The notes under the pieces are model-generated. The model had not been told where the DNA came from, made no database searches, and was given only the letters and a program-made list of their open reading frames with translations. Shown one piece after another: positions 1-7,792 of a stretch of 18,573 nucleotides of DNA. Within the stretch, counting starts at the first letter, position 1, and each line of letters begins with the position of its first letter. Origin of the DNA: an uncultured Opitutaceae bacterium (GTDB lineage Bacteria; Verrucomicrobiota; Verrucomicrobiia; Opitutales; Opitutaceae); NCBI GenBank assembly GCA_903885525.1, contig CAISJA010000389.1, positions 1 through 18,573 on the forward strand. The letters run 5' to 3'. The position numbers and the translations under genes are program-made.

Positions 1-207
1 CTTGTCGGGTGAAATTGACGATTCCGGCAGCATGAGGTGGAGGATGCCGGCGGCTCGCACCGCCGCATCGTAGGCCACCACGCCGATGCAAGATCCCAGC
101 GCATAGGTGCTGAGGATGACCTGCGTATTGTTGGAAACGGCCAGGTCGCCCACGCCGATGACGACGCGTTGGGCAAACAAGGAGGCAACAGTGGGTGATC
201 CGGCCAT
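1..207 (-). CDS. cheD: Chemoreceptor glutamine deamidase CheD (partial, N-terminal 69 residues)
   Basis: CheD deamidates specific glutamines on chemoreceptors in the cytoplasm and tunes adaptation. The visible 69 codons run from an ATG at 207 to the left edge of the window, so the C-terminal part and stop are missing. The reading frame contains the CheD core: GVGDLAVSNN, then TYALGSCIGV, then GILHLMLPES. The catalytic triad known for the family (Cys, His, Thr) is visible as Thr34, Cys40 and His57, with the same spacings as in Thermotoga CheD (6 and 17 residues). It is the last gene read in the minus-strand chemotaxis cluster and is separated from the preceding regulator gene by 308 bases, so it may have its own promoter. 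No clear Shine-Dalgarno site precedes the ATG. Identification is strong; only the start has some uncertainty. Confidence 0.9.
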   Translation of the reverse strand, partial: MAGSPTVASLFAQRVVIGVGDLAVSNNTQVILSTYALGSCIGVVAYDAAVRAAGILHLMLPESSISPDK

Positions 208-303
208 GGTCAGAGGGCCGTTCCGTAGGGCAGACGGCGCAGCAAAGGTTGGAGAGGGGAGAGTGACATCCGGCAGCACCCGGGAAGTGGGGGCTGCCCC
301 AAT

Positions 304-330
304 GCTTCGGTTCATTCCCCGGCTTCTTTA
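304..330 (-). promoter_or_regulatory. Possible sigma-28-like promoter upstream of cheD
   Basis: On the minus strand the sequence reads TAAA, exactly 15 bases, then ACCGAAGC, compared with the enteric FliA consensus TAAA-N15-GCCGATAA. The -35 core is exact and the -10 core CCGA matches, but only 4 of 8 bases of the -10 element agree. It lies about 97 bases before the cheD ATG. Flagellar-class control of cheD would make sense in this context. The match is weak enough to arise by chance. Confidence 0.25.
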
Positions 331-352
331 GCAGGCTTTCAGGCCGAAAGGA

Positions 353-368
353 CATTCCGGGAGGAATG
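353..368. repeat. Inverted repeat, 6-base stem and 4-base loop
   Basis: CATTCC at 353-358 is followed by GGGA and then GGAATG at 363-368, a perfect 6-base inverted repeat. A second, shorter one (CTTTC 336-340, GAAAG 346-350) sits next to it. Both lie upstream of the weak sigma-28-like promoter candidate for cheD, so they could be an operator or RNA hairpins from read-through. No function is demonstrated. Confidence 0.4.
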
Positions 369-515
369 AGGCTGGCGGTGCCGCTGCCGGAGGGCGACTG
401 GGGAGGGCGAGGCGCCGCGCGGCGGGGCTCCGTCGCGGTCCCCAGGGCTGGCGGACGCAGCAACCGGCGGGCCGAGCCGGGCAATTTTCCCTGTCCGAGG
501 CGGCGGCGGGTCGGT

Positions 516-1787
516 TTAGAGGTAAACGAGCAGGCGCTGGCTGATCGGCGTGACCTCGTTGTGGCCGCGGATTTTTGCGATCGTGGCCGGGCCGAGAGGC
601 TGGCCCTCGCCGATGAGCAGCAAGCCGTGCGGCGAATAGATGCCGCTGGCCAGCACCATGCCGGGCTCCAGTTCATCGAGCAGGATTTCGCGCACCTGCC
701 GGGGGAGATGGACGAGGTTCGAGACCTTGAGGAAGAGCCGGACCGCCTCGGGATCGAAATAGCTGCCCGACTTGGCGAGGAGCGAATCGATGGCCGCCTG
801 CTTGGGCAGGCCGGATTCGAGGTAGCCGACGGCCACCGCGAGGCAGCGGGCCGCCCAGGGGATATGGTTTCCGGCCAGGGCGTCGGGATAGCCGGTGCCG
901 TCGTAGTGCTCGTGGTGGGCGCGGATGACTTCGCCGATTGTCGCGTTGGAGTCGACGAGCGAGGCCAGGGTCTGGCTGTAAATCGGATGGTGGTGGAGCG
1001 TGGTGCGCTCGCGTTCACTGAGCTGCCCCGGGTTGGTGCGGAAAGTGCGGAGCAGCTCGCGGGACACGCCGATCAGGCCAAGGTCGCAGAGCCAGGCAGC
1101 GGAGGCGAGCGAGTGGCGCTCCGCCTCGGTAAAGTGCGCGGTTTCGGCCATCTTTTTGGCGAACTCCACCAGCGTCTTGGCCTGGCCGCCGAGGATGGGG
1201 TCATAGGCGGTGAGGATGCGGCGGCAGAGCTCAAGCGAGTTTTCATACCGGGTGCCCAGCTCCAGGTTGGCCTGGTCGAGCCGGCGGCTCTGCTCCTCCA
1301 GTGCTCTGACCTTCAGCTCCAACTCGCCGTTGCTGGTGATGAGCTGGGCGTTCAGCTGCTGGGATTTTGCCATCAGGACCTCGTTCTGCGTGACGAGTTC
1401 GTGGCGTTGGATGGCGTTGCGGACGGTGGCGAGCAGCTCCTCGCGGAGCCAGGGCTTGGCGACAAAACGGAAAATTTCCCCCTGGTTGATCGCGTCGACG
1501 ATGGTGGTCAGCGACAGCACCGCGGTGATCAGCACGCGCGAGGCGCGGGGCCGGGCCTTGCGGCTCTCGATGAGGAAATCCAGTCCGAGCATTTCCGGCA
1601 TGCGCTGGTCGGAAATGATGACCGCGAAGTCGCGGGTTTCGAGGATGGCGAGGGCCTTCACCGGGCTGGAGCAGGCCACGACCTGGAATTTTTCCCGTTC
1701 CAGTGTCTCCTTCAGGGCGGCGAGGACGATGGGCTCGTCGTCCACGATCAGGATGGAATTTTGCGCAGGGAGGGTGGCGGAAGTCAT
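516..1787 (-). CDS. Response regulator: receiver domain plus degenerate HD-GYP-type domain
   Basis: A 423-residue cytoplasmic regulator. Residues 11-128 form a receiver domain with the acidic pair Asp16/Asp17, phosphoacceptor Asp60 (IISDQRMP), Thr88 and Lys111 (VAKPW). A coiled-coil-like helix spans about 130-180. Residues 185-325 resemble the HD-GYP family (cyclic di-GMP phosphodiesterases): HHHP at 265-268 and the hallmark HHEHYDGTGYPDAL at 291-304 are kept. However the HD dyad is Cys234-Asp235, the expected first metal His is Gln202, and the late metal Asp in the usual VADxxD segment is replaced (AVAVGYLE). Residues 359-423 look like the small C-terminal domain often found after such modules (ELEPGMVLASGIY). 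The ATG at 1787 overlaps the cheB stop by 4 bases (ATGA). An in-frame extension upstream would run deep into cheB and is rejected. Likely function is signal output or c-di-GMP binding; catalysis is doubtful. Confidence 0.85.
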   Translation of the reverse strand: MTSATLPAQNSILIVDDEPIVLAALKETLEREKFQVVACSSPVKALAILETRDFAVIISDQRMPEMLGLDFLIESRKARPRASRVLITAVLSLTTIVDAINQGEIFRFVAKPWLREELLATVRNAIQRHELVTQNEVLMAKSQQLNAQLITSNGELELKVRALEEQSRRLDQANLELGTRYENSLELCRRILTAYDPILGGQAKTLVEFAKKMAETAHFTEAERHSLASAAWLCDLGLIGVSRELLRTFRTNPGQLSERERTTLHHHPIYSQTLASLVDSNATIGEVIRAHHEHYDGTGYPDALAGNHIPWAARCLAVAVGYLESGLPKQAAIDSLLAKSGSYFDPEAVRLFLKVSNLVHLPRQVREILLDELEPGMVLASGIYSPHGLLLIGEGQPLGPATIAKIRGHNEVTPISQRLLVYL

Positions 1788-2896
1788 GGGTGTACAGCAA
1801 CGGCGGAGGGCGGGCGGGCGGCGGAGTCGCAGCGTCCGGTGAGATAGGTGGCGATGCGGTCGAGCGGCAGCTGCAGCTGCGCGGCGCCGTTTTCCCAGGC
1901 CGTCTTCGGCATGCCGTAGACGACGCAGCTGGCCTCGTCCTGGGCGAACGTCGTAGCTCCCTTCTCCCGGAGACGGAGCAGGCCCTCGGCACCGTCGCGC
2001 CCCATGCCGGTCAGGATGCCGGCCACGGCGTGGGGGGCGGCCCCGCAATCAGCCGCCGACTTGAAGAGCAGGTCGACCGCCGGGCGCTGGTGCCAGATCT
2101 GGGGTCCGCCCGTGACCCGGACGGAATAATGGTCGCCCGCCCAGTGCAGCAGCAGGTGGAAATTGCCGGGGGCGATCAGGGCCAGGCCCGGTGTCAGGCG
2201 GTCGCCATCGACGGCTTCGCGCACCTCCAGCTGGCAGAGGGTGTTGAGCCGGTCGGCAAAGGCTTTGGAAAAGGTGGCCGGGATGTGCTGCACGATCGCA
2301 ATTCCGGGGAGATCAGCCGGCAACCCGGTGAGCACATCCCGCAGCGCCTCGGTTCCTCCCGTGGAGGCGCCGAGCAGAATGACGGCCCGCGGATGGTGCG
2401 TCCGGGAACGGAAGGAGCGGCCGGCCGGCGCGGCGGGAGGTGCCGCGGCCGGAACAGGCGGGGAGGGGCCGGCATCGGCGGGCGGGAGACGCAGCCGGGC
2501 GTGGGCGGCCGCCTTGACCTTGGCGACCAGCTGCGGACCAAGATCACCAAACGAGTACGATCCGCACGGTTTGCCCAAAATGTCGACCGCACCGAGCCGC
2601 AACGCCTCCAGCGCGTAGTTGGATCCGGTTTGCGAAAGCGAGCTCAGGACCACCACCGGCAAGGGCCGCTGCTCCATCAGGAGGCGCAGAAAGGTCAAGC
2701 CATCCATGCGTGGCATTTCCAGGTCCAGCGTCAGCACATCCGGGGAAAGCTCCACGATGCGATCGCGCGCCATGTAGGGATCGACGGCCGTGCCGACGAC
2801 CTCGATCTCGGGATCGGCGGAGAGGGCGTCGGAGGCGAGCTTGCGCACGACCGCGGAGTCGTCCACCACCAGGACACGGATTTTGCGGGGAGGCAT
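1784..2896 (-). CDS. cheB: Chemotaxis protein-glutamate methylesterase/deamidase CheB
   Basis: CheB removes methyl groups from chemoreceptor glutamates when phosphorylated, allowing adaptation. The 370-residue protein has a receiver domain (about 5-125) with Asp12/Asp13, phosphoacceptor Asp58 (LTLDLEMP) and Lys109 (GKP). An alanine/proline-rich linker spans about 138-168. The C-terminal methylesterase domain (171-355) holds the catalytic triad: Ser178 in LLGASTGG, His204 in VQHIP and Asp301 in GMGRDGAEG. Length is normal for the family. It starts 3 bases after the cheR stop and its stop overlaps the next regulator start (ATGA), so the three genes are one transcription unit. No Shine-Dalgarno site is evident. 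Confidence 0.97.
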   Translation of the reverse strand: MPPRKIRVLVVDDSAVVRKLASDALSADPEIEVVGTAVDPYMARDRIVELSPDVLTLDLEMPRMDGLTFLRLLMEQRPLPVVVLSSLSQTGSNYALEALRLGAVDILGKPCGSYSFGDLGPQLVAKVKAAAHARLRLPPADAGPSPPVPAAAPPAAPAGRSFRSRTHHPRAVILLGASTGGTEALRDVLTGLPADLPGIAIVQHIPATFSKAFADRLNTLCQLEVREAVDGDRLTPGLALIAPGNFHLLLHWAGDHYSVRVTGGPQIWHQRPAVDLLFKSAADCGAAPHAVAGILTGMGRDGAEGLLRLREKGATTFAQDEASCVVYGMPKTAWENGAAQLQLPLDRIATYLTGRCDSAARPPSAVAVHP

Positions 2897-2899
2897 GGG

Positions 2900-3727
2900 T
2901 CAGGGGTTGGGGGCGCGGCGGTAGGTGGCGGGGCGGATCATTTGGAGCGAATGCCGGATGCCCGTCAGGCTTTCGGAGTGCCCGACCAGCAGATATCCGC
3001 CCGGCACGAGGCGGCGGGTCAGCTTGTTCACCAACTCCTCCTGGGTCTGCCGGTCGAAATAGATCATGACGTTGCGGCAGAAAATGACGTGGAACGGATC
3101 GCGGAACGGGGGCTCGCCTTCCAGGAGGTTGAGCTGGTGGAAGCTCAGGCCCTGGCGCAGGGCGGGTTTGACGCGGTAGTTGCCCTCCTGCGGGCCGATC
3201 CCGCGCTGGAAGCAGGCCTTGACCATCGCCGGCGGCATCTTGCCGACCACATCCTCCCGGTAGATGCCGGCCTCGGCCTTGGCCAGTATGCGGTGTGAAA
3301 TGTCGGTCGCCTCGATGTGCCAGCCCCAGCCGGTGTTCTGCAGGCACTCGGACAGGGTGATGGCGAGGGAATAGCCCTCTTCGCCCGAGGAACTGGCCGC
3401 ACTCCAGGCGTAGAAACGCGGCCAGCGTTCGGTTTTGTGGCGGGCCAGCATTTCAGGCACCACCTGCTGGCGGATGAAATCGAAGTGCGAGGCTTCCCGG
3501 AAGAAGAAGGTGTGGTTCGTGGAGATGGCATCGATCAGATGCGACAGCTCCTCCTCCGCCTTCGGCCCCTGGAGCAGGGTGCAATAATCCGTGATGCTGC
3601 TCAGGCTGGTGGCACGCAGCCGCTTGCCCAAACGGGCGCTGACCAGTTCCCGCTTGTCCGATCCCAGCTGGATGCGGCTGCGCTCGTAAACGAGATTGCG
3701 GATGAAATCGTATTCGCTGTCCCTCAT
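2900..3727 (-). CDS. cheR: Chemotaxis protein methyltransferase CheR
   Basis: CheR transfers methyl groups from S-adenosylmethionine to receptor glutamates, opposing CheB. The 275-residue protein has the helical N-terminal CheR domain (about 1-70), then the conserved NHTFFFRE (71-78), the SAM-binding SAASSSGEE (109-117, usually GCSTGEE), ATDIS (140-144), FCRNVMIYF (216-224) and GHSE (249-252). Length matches the family. It is the first gene of the minus-strand chemotaxis unit and diverges from flgB across a 230-base region. The substitution of Ala-Ser for Cys-Ser in the SAM loop is common and does not argue against activity. Confidence 0.97.
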   Translation of the reverse strand: MRDSEYDFIRNLVYERSRIQLGSDKRELVSARLGKRLRATSLSSITDYCTLLQGPKAEEELSHLIDAISTNHTFFFREASHFDFIRQQVVPEMLARHKTERWPRFYAWSAASSSGEEGYSLAITLSECLQNTGWGWHIEATDISHRILAKAEAGIYREDVVGKMPPAMVKACFQRGIGPQEGNYRVKPALRQGLSFHQLNLLEGEPPFRDPFHVIFCRNVMIYFDRQTQEELVNKLTRRLVPGGYLLVGHSESLTGIRHSLQMIRPATYRRAPNP

Positions 3728-3957
3728 GAGGATATTACCCCGCTCTTCGGCTCAAAACGGTCCGGGATAAGGCGCTTTGCGAAAATACCTGAAACCACCA
3801 TCGGGCGGCAAGATTTGCCTCACCCTAGGCTCTCGCGCGGGCGGTTGGCCCGACGGGTGGGACGGCAGGCGGCGGGGAAAGATATATTCCATTGAATGCT
3901 AAACGCTAGCAGGAGGCTGGGTCAGGCTGGCATGCGTCCTGTTATAGGGCCGGGTGT
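3728..3957. promoter_or_regulatory. Divergent intergenic region between cheR and flgB
   Basis: This 230-base region must carry the start signals of both the leftward chemotaxis genes and the rightward flagellar operon. It contains AT-richer patches in a GC-rich background: about 3765-3800 on the cheR side and 3878-3905 on the flgB side, the latter with TATATT at 3883-3888. I found no good sigma-70, sigma-54 or sigma-28 match for either direction. A perfect AGGAGG at 3911-3916 is not at a usable distance from the flgB ATG (3958). Confidence 0.45.
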
Positions 3958-4344
3958 ATGGTCGACCCCATCTTCCAGTCCGACACTTACCAGCTCGCGA
4001 GCCGACTGCTCGACGCGTCGGCGCTGCGGCAGGAAGCCATTGCCTCCAATATCGCGAACGCCGAATCACCGGGATACCACCGGCTGGATGTTTCCCCGGA
4101 CTTCGCCGACCAGCTCAAGTCCCGCCTGGCAACGGGTGAATTATCCCGTGGCGGCGCCGCCCTGAAGCCCGTGCTGGCCGAGGACGCCAAGGCCCAGACC
4201 GTGCGTCCCGATGGCAACACCGTCGACATTGAAAACGAATTGCTCGCCATGAACCGCAATGCCGTCGAGCACGACTACCTCGCCGAAGTCGTCACCTATA
4301 ACATCAAGCAACTGAAGCTGGCCGTCACCGGCACCGGCTCCTGA
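3958..4344 (+). CDS. flgB: Flagellar basal-body proximal rod protein FlgB
   Basis: FlgB builds the proximal rod above the MS ring and is exported by the flagellar type III system without a cleaved signal. The 128-residue protein begins PIFQSDTYQLASRLLDASA, typical of FlgB, followed by the rod/hook family signature around SNIANAESPGYHR (about 30-42). The C-terminal helix ENELLAMNRNAVEHDYLAEV pairs with the N-terminal helix, as in all rod proteins. It opens the flagellar operon. The ATG at 3958 is chosen because the conserved N terminus starts there and no in-frame start lies close upstream; the ribosome binding site is poor. Confidence 0.93.
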   Translation: MVDPIFQSDTYQLASRLLDASALRQEAIASNIANAESPGYHRLDVSPDFADQLKSRLATGELSRGGAALKPVLAEDAKAQTVRPDGNTVDIENELLAMNRNAVEHDYLAEVVTYNIKQLKLAVTGTGS

Positions 4345-4352
4345 TCCCGCGC

Positions 4353-4766
4353 ATGAACCTCATTTCCGGCATCGACGTTTCCTCGGGCGCCCTCTCGGCC
4401 CAGAAACTGCGGCTCGACATCGTGGCGCAGAACATTGCCAACGCCCAGACCACCCGGGCTCCCGGCGGCGGCCCGTATCAGCGGCAAATCGTCTCCTTCG
4501 AGACCGAGCTGGTCAAGCGGGCCGGCGGCCATTCCCTCCAGACCGTCCATGTCAGCGGAGTCACCTCCGACCGCACACCCGGCCAGCAGGTCTACAATCC
4601 GCAGCATCCCGACGCCGATCCCGCGGGCAATGTCACGATGCCCAATGTCAACCTGTCCTACGAAATGGTCGATCTTATCACCGCTTCCCGCGCCTACGAG
4701 GCCAACCTCTCCGTCGTGAAAAACGCCCGGAACATGGCCATGAAAACCCTTGAGATCGGCAAATAA
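4353..4766 (+). CDS. flgC: Flagellar basal-body rod protein FlgC
   Basis: FlgC is a second proximal rod subunit. The 137-residue protein has the N-terminal rod motif (SGALSAQKLRLDIVAQNIAN, about 11-30) and the C-terminal NLSYEMVDLITASRAYEANL, where FlgC proteins usually read VNVVEEMVNMISASRAYEAN. The segment PHVNPLEEMVN-like spacing and total length are normal. It lies 8 bases downstream of flgB and 14 bases upstream of fliE, with no recognisable Shine-Dalgarno site before the ATG. Confidence 0.94.
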   Translation: MNLISGIDVSSGALSAQKLRLDIVAQNIANAQTTRAPGGGPYQRQIVSFETELVKRAGGHSLQTVHVSGVTSDRTPGQQVYNPQHPDADPAGNVTMPNVNLSYEMVDLITASRAYEANLSVVKNARNMAMKTLEIGK

Positions 4767-4780
4767 ACCCGTCCTCCCCC

Positions 4781-5140
4781 ATGTCCACCATCGGCTCTGT
4801 TTCTCCCGCCCTCACCGGCCAGCTGCCCAACCAGCTCGGCGGGCTCCAGCCCGGCTTGCGCGCGCTTTCGGCCCAGCCGGACGGCCTGCGCACCGCGGCG
4901 TCCGGCAGCGCCGGTCCGACCGACGGCTTCGGGAAGATGCTCGATGGCCTCGTCTCCAGCGTCGATGCCAAGCAGACCCAGGCCAACGACCTCACCAAGC
5001 GGGTGCTGCTCGGCGAGACCGACCAGCTGCACCAGAGCGTGATCGCCATGCAGGAGGCCTCCGTGTCGTTCAGCCTGATGGTCCAGGTCCGCAACAAGCT
5101 CGTCGAATCCTACCAGGAGCTCATGCGCATGCAGGCCTGA
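4781..5140 (+). CDS. fliE: Flagellar hook-basal body complex protein FliE
   Basis: FliE is the small adaptor that joins the MS ring and export gate to the rod. The 119-residue protein has a poorly conserved proline/glycine/alanine-rich first half and a conserved C-terminal half: FGKMLDGLVSSVDAKQTQAN, then LHQSVIAMQEASVSFSLMVQ and VRNKLVESYQELMRMQ at the end, which is the FliE signature. It sits in its usual place between flgC and fliF. The upstream sequence is C-rich without a Shine-Dalgarno site. Confidence 0.93.
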   Translation: MSTIGSVSPALTGQLPNQLGGLQPGLRALSAQPDGLRTAASGSAGPTDGFGKMLDGLVSSVDAKQTQANDLTKRVLLGETDQLHQSVIAMQEASVSFSLMVQVRNKLVESYQELMRMQA

Positions 5141-5164
5141 GGCCCGCTCGCTCCCTGACCTATC

Positions 5165-6757
5165 ATGAAGAATTTCGCCTCGTCTTTGCTCGCCCTCTGG
5201 CAGCAGCTCGGCCTGAACCAACGCGTCTCCCTCATCGTCGCCACCGTCGTGGTGGCCATCGGCATGGTGGCGCTGGTGCTCTGGTCGCGCCGCCCGGATT
5301 ACCAGCTGCTTTATTCGCGGCTGAGCGACAAGGACTCCACCGCCATCATCGCCTACCTGCAGACGCAGAACATTGCGAACCAGGTGTCGGCCGGCGGTGG
5401 CGCCATTTCGGTCCCCTCCGACCAGGTCTACAAAATCCGCATGGACCTCGCCGGCAAGGGGCTCCCGAGTGGCGATGGCGTCGGCTTTGAAATCTTCGAC
5501 AAGGGCCAGTTCGGCCTGAGCGACTTCGTGCAACGCACCAACTACCTGCGCGCCGTGCAGGGCGAGCTGGCCCGCACCATCTCGCAGCTGCAGGGCGTGC
5601 GCGCCGCACGGGTGATGATCGTGCAGCCGGAAAACCGCCTGCTGCTCACCGAACAGGGCGTCCGCTCCACCGCCTCCGTCTTTGTCGACCTGGGCGGCAG
5701 CCGGCTGGAACCCGACCAGGTCAATGCCATCCGCCACCTCGTGGCCAACGCGGTCCAGGGCCTGGCCCCCGATCAGGTCGCCGTGGTGGACAACCGCGGC
5801 CATGTGCTCTCCGAGGAACTGCGCCAGGATCCGACCCTGGGCACCGCCTCCTCCCAGATGCGCTACAAGCAGCAGGTCGAGGATTACCTGGGCAAAAAGA
5901 TCGAGTCCATGCTCGCCGCCGTCATCGGGCCCGGCAACGCCGTGGTCCGGGTTTCCGCCGAGATCGAAACCGAGGCCTCCACCATGCAGCAGGAAAAATA
6001 CGATCCCGAGGGCCAGGTGGTCCGCTCCCAGACGGTCACCGAAGACATCAGCAATTCCTCCGAAACCCGCCAGGCCGGCGCGGTCGGGGTCAGCGCCAAC
6101 GTGCCGGAAAAAACGGTGAACGACACCTCCGCCCGGCCGGTTTCCACCAACGAGCAGAACCGGAAAAACCGCACCACCAACTACGAGATCAACCGCACCA
6201 CCACCAACATCACCCGCACCCCGGGCACGATCAAGAATGTGACCGCCGCCGTGTTTGTCGCCCCCCGCCTCGCCCCGGCGGCCGGCGGTGCCCCGACCGC
6301 CGCGCCGGTCGAGCAGAAGCGCACCCCCGAGGAGCTGAACGCCCTCCGGCAGGTGGTGGTGAACGCCCTCGGCCTCCGCCTGGCCCCGGGACAGACCCTG
6401 GAATCCGTCGTCGCGCTGCAGGAAACCTCCTTTGCCGTCGAGCCCATCTCCCAACAGGTGCAGGCCATCCAGAGCGAGAACCGTCTCCAGGGCTGGATCT
6501 CCGTCGCCAGCCGCTGGACCGCCGTCGTGGCCGCCGCCGGCGTGCTGCTGCTGTTCCTGCGCATCCTCGCCAAGCAGCGGCCCGAGCCGATCCCGGTCGA
6601 GGTGCTCTCCATGCCGGCCGATGCGGCGACCCGCTCCCTCCAGAGCGGCACCAACATCACCCCCGATATGCTCAACCAGCTGATCCGGCAGAAACCCGCC
6701 AACATCGGGACCGCCTTGCGCGACTGGGCGGCCGCCCCCGCCACCACCAAAAACTGA
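5165..6757 (+). CDS. fliF: Flagellar MS-ring protein FliF
   Basis: FliF forms the MS ring in the inner membrane, the base on which the motor and export apparatus assemble. The 530-residue protein has a first membrane helix at about 21-40, a YscJ/FliF ring-building domain starting YQLLYSRLSDKDSTAIIAYL (47-66), a Thr/Asn-rich beta-collar region (around residues 300-355), a second membrane helix at about 451-469, and a cytoplasmic tail. The tail motif MLNQLIRQKPANIGTALRDW corresponds to the FliG-binding C terminus. Length is close to the family norm (about 550). fliG follows after 15 bases. Confidence 0.97.
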   Translation: MKNFASSLLALWQQLGLNQRVSLIVATVVVAIGMVALVLWSRRPDYQLLYSRLSDKDSTAIIAYLQTQNIANQVSAGGGAISVPSDQVYKIRMDLAGKGLPSGDGVGFEIFDKGQFGLSDFVQRTNYLRAVQGELARTISQLQGVRAARVMIVQPENRLLLTEQGVRSTASVFVDLGGSRLEPDQVNAIRHLVANAVQGLAPDQVAVVDNRGHVLSEELRQDPTLGTASSQMRYKQQVEDYLGKKIESMLAAVIGPGNAVVRVSAEIETEASTMQQEKYDPEGQVVRSQTVTEDISNSSETRQAGAVGVSANVPEKTVNDTSARPVSTNEQNRKNRTTNYEINRTTTNITRTPGTIKNVTAAVFVAPRLAPAAGGAPTAAPVEQKRTPEELNALRQVVVNALGLRLAPGQTLESVVALQETSFAVEPISQQVQAIQSENRLQGWISVASRWTAVVAAAGVLLLFLRILAKQRPEPIPVEVLSMPADAATRSLQSGTNITPDMLNQLIRQKPANIGTALRDWAAAPATTKN

Positions 6758-6772
6758 CCCCGATCTTTCCCG

Positions 6773-7789
6773 ATGGCCGACCTCGACTACACCAAGCTTA
6801 GCCGCCAACAGAAACTCGCCGTCCTCCTGATCTGCGTCGGTCCGGAGGCCGCCGCCGAAATCCTCAAGCACTTCGACGACATCGAGGCCGAGCAGCTCTG
6901 CCGGGAGATGTCCGCCTTGCAGATGATCTCCGACACGGTGCAGAAGCAGGCCTTGGAGGAATTCTCCAGCGTCGTCGTCGCCGGCGTCAACTCGGCCATC
7001 GGCGGCATGCCATACGCCCAGCGGACCCTCGAGATCGCCCGCGGCGAATACAAGGCCAACACCATCCTCGGCCGGGTCGGCCCGGTCGGCACCTCGGTCG
7101 ACATTCTCGCCGACATCGCCGAGATGGAGGGCCGGCAAATCTACAACCTGATCAAGCTCGAACAGCCGCAGACGATTTCCTTCGTGCTCTCCTACCTTGA
7201 CCCCGTCAAGGCCGCGGAAATCTTTTCCCTGCTCGGTCCCGAACTCCGCGAGGAGGTCATTGAGCGGCTCGGCACCATCGAGTCGACCTCCCTCGAACTC
7301 GTCAGCAAAATCGTCCGCTCCCTCGGCAAACATTTCGACACCAAGGCGCGTCCCTCCTTCCACCACAGTGGCGGGGTGCGCGCCGTGGCCGGCCTCCTCA
7401 ACGAGCTAGAGAAGGACATGTCCAAGACCCTCCTGACCCGGCTGGAGGAACGCAACGCCACCCTCGGGGCCGCCATCCGCAAGAAGCTCTTCAGCTTCGA
7501 AGATCTCAACCGCCTCCAGTCGGCGGATCTCCAGCGCGTCCTCCGCGAGGTCGATACGGGCAACCTGGCGATCGCGATGAAATCGGCTTCAGAACCGCTC
7601 CGGGACAAGATTTACGCCGGACTGTCCAAACGCGCCGCCGAAAGCCTGAAGGAGGAGATCGAACTGCTCGGCCCCGTCCGCCTGAAGGATGTCGAGGGCG
7701 CCCAGGATGTCATCATCCAGGCGGTTCGCCGCCTCGAGGAAGAGGGCCAGATCTCACTCGATTCCGACAGCCAGACCATCGTTGCCTGA
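6773..7789 (+). CDS. fliG: Flagellar motor switch protein FliG
   Basis: FliG links the MS ring to the C ring and meets the stator to generate torque. The 338-residue protein shows the FliF-binding N domain (about 1-100), the middle domain with EQPQTISFVLSYL (130-142, usually EHPQ; the His is Gln here), the GGVRAVAGLLN segment (200-210), and the C-terminal torque domain FEDLNRLQ...VLREVD (242-261) ending SKRAAESLKEEIELLGPVRL (285-304). Charged residues of the torque helix are retained (Lys293, Glu294, Glu295, Arg303). Length is the family standard. The next recognised gene, fliH, is unusually far away (218 bases). Confidence 0.98.
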   Translation: MADLDYTKLSRQQKLAVLLICVGPEAAAEILKHFDDIEAEQLCREMSALQMISDTVQKQALEEFSSVVVAGVNSAIGGMPYAQRTLEIARGEYKANTILGRVGPVGTSVDILADIAEMEGRQIYNLIKLEQPQTISFVLSYLDPVKAAEIFSLLGPELREEVIERLGTIESTSLELVSKIVRSLGKHFDTKARPSFHHSGGVRAVAGLLNELEKDMSKTLLTRLEERNATLGAAIRKKLFSFEDLNRLQSADLQRVLREVDTGNLAIAMKSASEPLRDKIYAGLSKRAAESLKEEIELLGPVRLKDVEGAQDVIIQAVRRLEEEGQISLDSDSQTIVA

Positions 7790-7792
7790 CCC

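Larger units (their letters stand above)
208..515. other. 308-base non-coding gap between response regulator and cheD
   Basis: No convincing gene is seen on either strand. The gap holds inverted repeats CTTTC/GAAAG (336-350) and CATTCC/GGAATG (353-368, loop of 4) side by side, a 12-base palindrome CGCCGCGCGGCG (413-424), and a sigma-28-like promoter candidate reading toward cheD (304-330). No T-rich run follows a hairpin downstream of the regulator stop, so I cannot call an intrinsic terminator. Confidence 0.5.

Noticed and set aside
484..502. Possible terminator after the response regulator
   Set aside because: Nearby GC-rich repeats can fold, but no T-run follows on the minus strand, so an intrinsic terminator is not supported.
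366..1847. 493-codon plus-strand frame opposite the response regulator
   Set aside because: The minus strand encodes clear receiver and HD-GYP-like motifs; the plus frame is a composition artefact.
3925..3947. Sigma-54-like TGGCAT element before flgB
   Set aside because: The -12 position reads GT instead of the invariant GC, so the match fails at an essential base.
3896..4165. Frame with AGGAGG (3911) before an ATG at 3932, overlapping flgB
   Set aside because: The spacing of 15 bases is too long and the translation is low-complexity. flgB in the other frame is strongly conserved.
4694..7366. 890-codon open frame on the minus strand opposite fliE, fliF and fliG
   Set aside because: It lies antisense to well-conserved genes; long antisense frames are expected in GC-rich DNA, and the Gly/Asp/His-rich translation matches no family.
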